A stretch of 64,000 nucleotides of DNA from Bactericera cockerelli. Its lineage: Eukaryota > Arthropoda > Insecta > Hemiptera > Triozidae. A program made the translations under genes and the position numbers. The DNA is taken from NCBI GenBank assembly GCA_024516035.1, contig CM044964.1, forward strand, positions 7,810,236 through 7,874,235. The letters are read 5' to 3'. Below, piece after piece: positions 61,064 through 64,000 of the stretch. The notes beneath the pieces were generated by a model. That model searched no databases, had not been told where the DNA came from, and worked only from the letters and a program-made list of their open reading frames with translations. The stretch's first letter is position 1. Every line of letters begins with the position of its first letter.

Positions 61064-61142
61064 GCCATCGTCGATGGCGCTTTGAATGCATCGGTTCTCG
61101 TAGGATCACCGAAGTTAAGCAACGTTCAGCAATGTGAAGAAT
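61064..61142 (+). mobile_element. SINE A head-only fragment
   Basis: GCCATCGTCGATGGCGCTTT, GGATCACCGAAGTTAAGCAA, CGTTCAGCAATGTGAAG, then unrelated sequence. Confidence 0.8.
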
Positions 61143-61266
61143 AGTATATCGATGAAATCAGCGAAAAGCCATGCCTCGACCTAACGAAACGATTTTCCTT
61201 CCCCGTACCGAAACACGAGTTAACAACTAGTTAATATTAAACTGATTCTAATCATGCAAAGATGGT

Positions 61267-61460
61267 GGCAATATCGTCTTCTTTCAATTGCCCGAATAGT
61301 TCTCATGAGAATTATTCCAGCAGTAAGCCCAAGACATATTATTTTGTGGTCCAAACCCTTGCATGTCAAGGATTAGTTGTCATGTGCTGGCTGGGTTTCG
61401 AACCCGCGACCTCTGGATAACCAGACGCCATGACCTTTAAACTACCGAGAAATGACAGTG
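61267..61460 (-). mobile_element. SINE B, antisense copy
   Basis: GCAATATCGTCTTCTTTCAA, CAGCAGTAAGCCCAAGACAT, GGCTGGGTTTCGAACCCGCG, and a degraded A box. Confidence 0.8.
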
Positions 61461-61926
61461 TGGTTAGCATGCTTACTTTACGTACAAAGCTTCTGTATTT
61501 TGTAGACTGTGAATTATTGTGCAATTAAAAATTGAATTTCCACACATCAGAGCAAGATATACAGTCATAAACCTGCATTTTCTAGGTTTTACATGAAATA
61601 GGTAGTACATTTCCCAGTAGATCGTACAACTTGAACAACACAACAACATACTTTTAAGAGTATAACAACAACATACTTTTACAAGTATAACAACAACACA
61701 ACAGTTCACAAGACACATAAATAACGACTAGATGCAGTTACTACTTCCCCATCACTTAGCTATTTGTCCTCAAGGTTAAATATGTTGGCGATTTCGCCAC
61801 TCTGATCCTAATGATTCAATTTATTAGCAAAAAAGAAAAAAAAAAAGATAGAAAAATAATCTGAAAATATTGACCAATCACTTCCTCGCGAACTTCTGAG
61901 GTGAGTAACAGTTATTTATCAAACCC
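61461..61926. other. Unassigned; 30-bp near-duplicate
   Basis: ACAACATACTTTTAAGAGTA and ACAACATACTTTTACAAGTA with TAACAACAAC form a small direct duplication near 61643-61690. No gene. Confidence 0.4.
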
Positions 61927-62068
61927 ACTTCAAGTAGCTTGATCGATAAGGCGGCGGACTTGTAACCTGGAGGTCGATGGTTCATGTTCCAAGTGAAACA
62001 AAAATTTAGTAAAGCTAGTTTCAGTAATTGGGACATCAAAATAACATTGTGACTAACACAGATATGAT
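61927..62068 (+). mobile_element. SINE H, near-complete
   Basis: AAGTAGCTTGATCGATAAGG, CTTGTAACCTGGAGGTCGAT, TTTAGTAAAGCTAGTTTCAG and GACTAACACAGATATGAT. Confidence 0.85.
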
Positions 62069-62289
62069 TCAATTCAATTCATTTCAATTATTTATTTACT
62101 GTACAAAAGTCAATAATAAAATAAAAATATATATATTATTAAGTTTAAATGATAAATATTAAAAAACTAAAATTAGAAAATACTAGTGGTTTTCTAAATT
62201 GTAAACCTCACACAGATTCAACTATCGCATTTTAAATGTTCAAACTAGCATGAGGACGCATCGAGACCTTTCATTCAAGACCCCACTCG

Positions 62290-62708
62290 ATAGGTTTTAA
62301 TTAAAAAATACCTATCAACCGGCCCTTTTTTTGGCCCTTTTTTTTATTTATTACCACAGTGCTGTACACTTAGCTTTCACGATCACCAAATTTTACTACT
62401 GAATTCAAATATATTTTCTTAACGACTTTACAAAATTTCAGGACCCTTGCTTTATTCAATAAAAATAGAAAAATCATTTTCAATTTTCACGAAAACGGCC
62501 CCCCCGTTTGGTCCCAAGTAGCCTAATTCGGCCCAAAAACTATATGTAAAATTATAGAACCCCAATAAACATGTATACAAAATTTAATCAATTTTGAAGA
62601 ATCTGTTCGAGAGTTATCGCGGAACAGACAGACAGACACACAGACAAACGAAAGCCAAATCGTCCAGTATGCAAGTTAAAACTGAACCTCACTGTGTTCG
62701 GTTAACAA
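62290..62708 (-). mobile_element. Repeat J-like, antisense end
   Basis: Right end CTCACTGTGTTCGGTTAA is the inverse of the J copy 2 start at 45851. GAGAGTTATCGCGGAACAGA then CAGACAGACACACAGACA is typical of arthropod DNA-transposon ends. Confidence 0.5.
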
Positions 62709-62874
62709 CTAAAAGGAAAACTGAGTAACTCAGATAAAAGCGATTTTACAAGTTAATTGAATTAAAATTGTAAACATGGACCTACCTGAAAGAAAAAAAA
62801 TGAAATTGTAAATTTGTCTCTCTCTCAAAAAAAAGAAAAAGGTCGTTGATCATAAGTAAATAAACATTAATGAA

Positions 62875-63008
62875 ACCTGTATCAGATGCACTTTCAATAC
62901 ATCAGTTCTCGTTCCATCACTGAAGTTAAGCAACGGCCATCGAGGCTAGGACTTGCATGGTTAACCATTCAAATTCGAACCCTCGTGATGCTGTCAATTT
63001 GAGGCCTC
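62875..63008 (+). mobile_element. SINE A, C-block type, truncated
   Basis: CTGTATCAGATGCACTTTCA, ATCACTGAAGTTAAGCAACG, GGCTAGGACTTGCATGGTTA. It ends within the D/A junction. Confidence 0.75.
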
Positions 63009-63017
63009 AAGGGTTCG

Positions 63018-63112
63018 GTTTAAGACTCAGAGGGTTAGGTGGTAGGAAACGCTAAGAGCATTAACCACGTCTGATGGTTACTTTCCACTAAAGAGTATTA
63101 TTTTTATTATTC
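63018..63112 (+). mobile_element. SINE C, 5'-truncated
   Basis: AGACTCAGAGGGTTAGGTGG and AAACGCTAAGAGCATTAACC, ACTAAAGAGTATTATTTTTA. Confidence 0.75.
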
Positions 63113-63394
63113 ACAAACAATTTTTTTCTCGGTAGGACGATGTTTTTTCTTTTAACATCTTCCTACGAACTCGGAAGAAAATTGAAAAATATATACCTAG
63201 TAATATTATGACCTTTTGCCAATTTTTCTATTCCAAACGAGACATATTTTACACAGTGGTTAGAAGTTTTGCCAATTTTATACTTCTCGTCTTCTACCAC
63301 CAGAGGAGATGAAACTTGTTTAGGGGAACACATCATTCGTGCAGGCGGATGTTTTGGATCAAATTAATGTAGGTTTTTCTGAAACAATTTTATA

Positions 63395-63467
63395 GCCAGC
63401 TTCGATGACGCGTTGCGTGGACCGGTTCCCGTGAGATCACCGAAGTTAAGCAACGTCCAGCGAGTTT
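63395..63467 (+). mobile_element. SINE A head-only fragment
   Basis: GCCAGCTTCGATGACGCGTT, GAGATCACCGAAGTTAAGCA, ACGTCCAGCGAG, then unrelated sequence. Confidence 0.8.
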
Positions 63468-63863
63468 GGCCTTATAAAAATATGGTATACTTATAAAAAA
63501 AACATTTTTTTTATATGTATAATTTACAACAAAAAAACATTTCACAGAAACCAAATTCGGTTGCATAGTTGCATACTGCAGTCACTTTCCCATCGGTTGA
63601 CTGGTTGCAGTTTTGGTGCATATGAAAGGACAGGAGCTGATATTCCCATGACCTCCCTACACGTTCTCAGCAATGAAGCGTGCAATTATTTTTCGCAATA
63701 AGTGTTTCAGTAAAACTAATTAGAGGTCTTTGTTCTAAGACAAAATCAACTATATATGGAGTAATTACATGACTCTTGCTATGTAATCTATGTATTATAG
63801 AGTGACTTACTTTGGTAACCGTGAGTATATACCTAGTGTGTTTTGTTTGGACTACCTAACTTA
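63468..63863. other. No recognisable feature
   Basis: Unassigned. Confidence 0.4.
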
Positions 63864-64000
63864 TATAATAATAATATCGCTTTATTTATACTACCCGATT
63901 AGAACTATTAAGTCCTTTTATTCCAGCAGTAAGCCCAAGACGTATTATTAAGTGGTAAAAATCTCAAATGAGAGGGATACTTTTAATGTCCCGTCTGGGT
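63864..64000 (-). mobile_element. SINE B, antisense, cut by window end
   Basis: ATAATAATATCGCTTTATTT, GCAGTAAGCCCAAGACGTAT and TTAATGTCCCGTCTGGGT. The head lies beyond the window. Confidence 0.8.

Overview
This 64 kb window is AT-rich eukaryotic DNA made almost entirely of interspersed and simple repeats. There are no operons, Shine-Dalgarno sites or dense ORFs. RNA polymerase III-type retroposons, a jockey/CR1-type LINE, a Buster-type hAT transposon, MITEs and long GA/CT tracts point to an arthropod, most likely an insect. A hemipteran such as a planthopper would fit, but that is a guess and nothing here proves it. I could not identify any host protein-coding exon with confidence.

The landscape is dominated by a few short retroposon families, which I label for reference. 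A is a 5S rRNA-headed SINE. B (GTCCCGG head), C (GCACTGG head), D (GCCTCCG head), F (GCACGAATAGCTC head), H (GACCTCAGTAGCTTG head), K (GTAGTCACTGTGGC head), N and P are SINEs or SINE-like units with tRNA-like A and B boxes. E is a LINE-tail-like element (ATTGCCATAGGCAAT then AACCCCGCCC). G is a second LINE-tail-like element. J, L, M, Q and R are DNA-transposon-like or unclassified repeats. Families A and D share one central domain. Family C, family E and the LINE share a small hairpin followed by a CGCC motif near their 3' ends.

Layout: 0-14.7 kb is SINEs, GA/CT tracts and a 36-39 bp minisatellite (12.2-12.5 kb). 14.7-17.9 kb is one complete hAT element with an 8-bp target duplication and a three-frame, broken transposase. 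18-33 kb is nested SINEs and MITEs. 33.19-33.44 kb is an H SINE interrupted by a 169-bp insert that carries a well-formed type I hammerhead ribozyme on the minus strand. 34-40 kb is SINE clusters. 40.19-43.02 kb is a 5'-truncated LINE (minus strand) with endonuclease C-terminus and reverse transcriptase. 43-50 kb holds J repeats, a 989-bp fold-back element with 341-bp arms (46.5-47.5 kb) and more SINEs. 51.2-52.4 kb is a CA-rich Helitron-like or unclassified transposon. 53-64 kb is SINEs, G-run MITE-like elements and a 30-bp minisatellite (60.2-61.0 kb).

The only functional logic visible is that of mobile DNA: a LINE with a structured 3' end, many short elements with LINE-like tails, and a DNA transposon. 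The most unusual object is the hammerhead ribozyme insert. The shared A/D body and the shared LINE/SINE 3' hairpin come next. All family assignments rest on reading internal repeats within this window. No database search was possible, so known-family names need checking.
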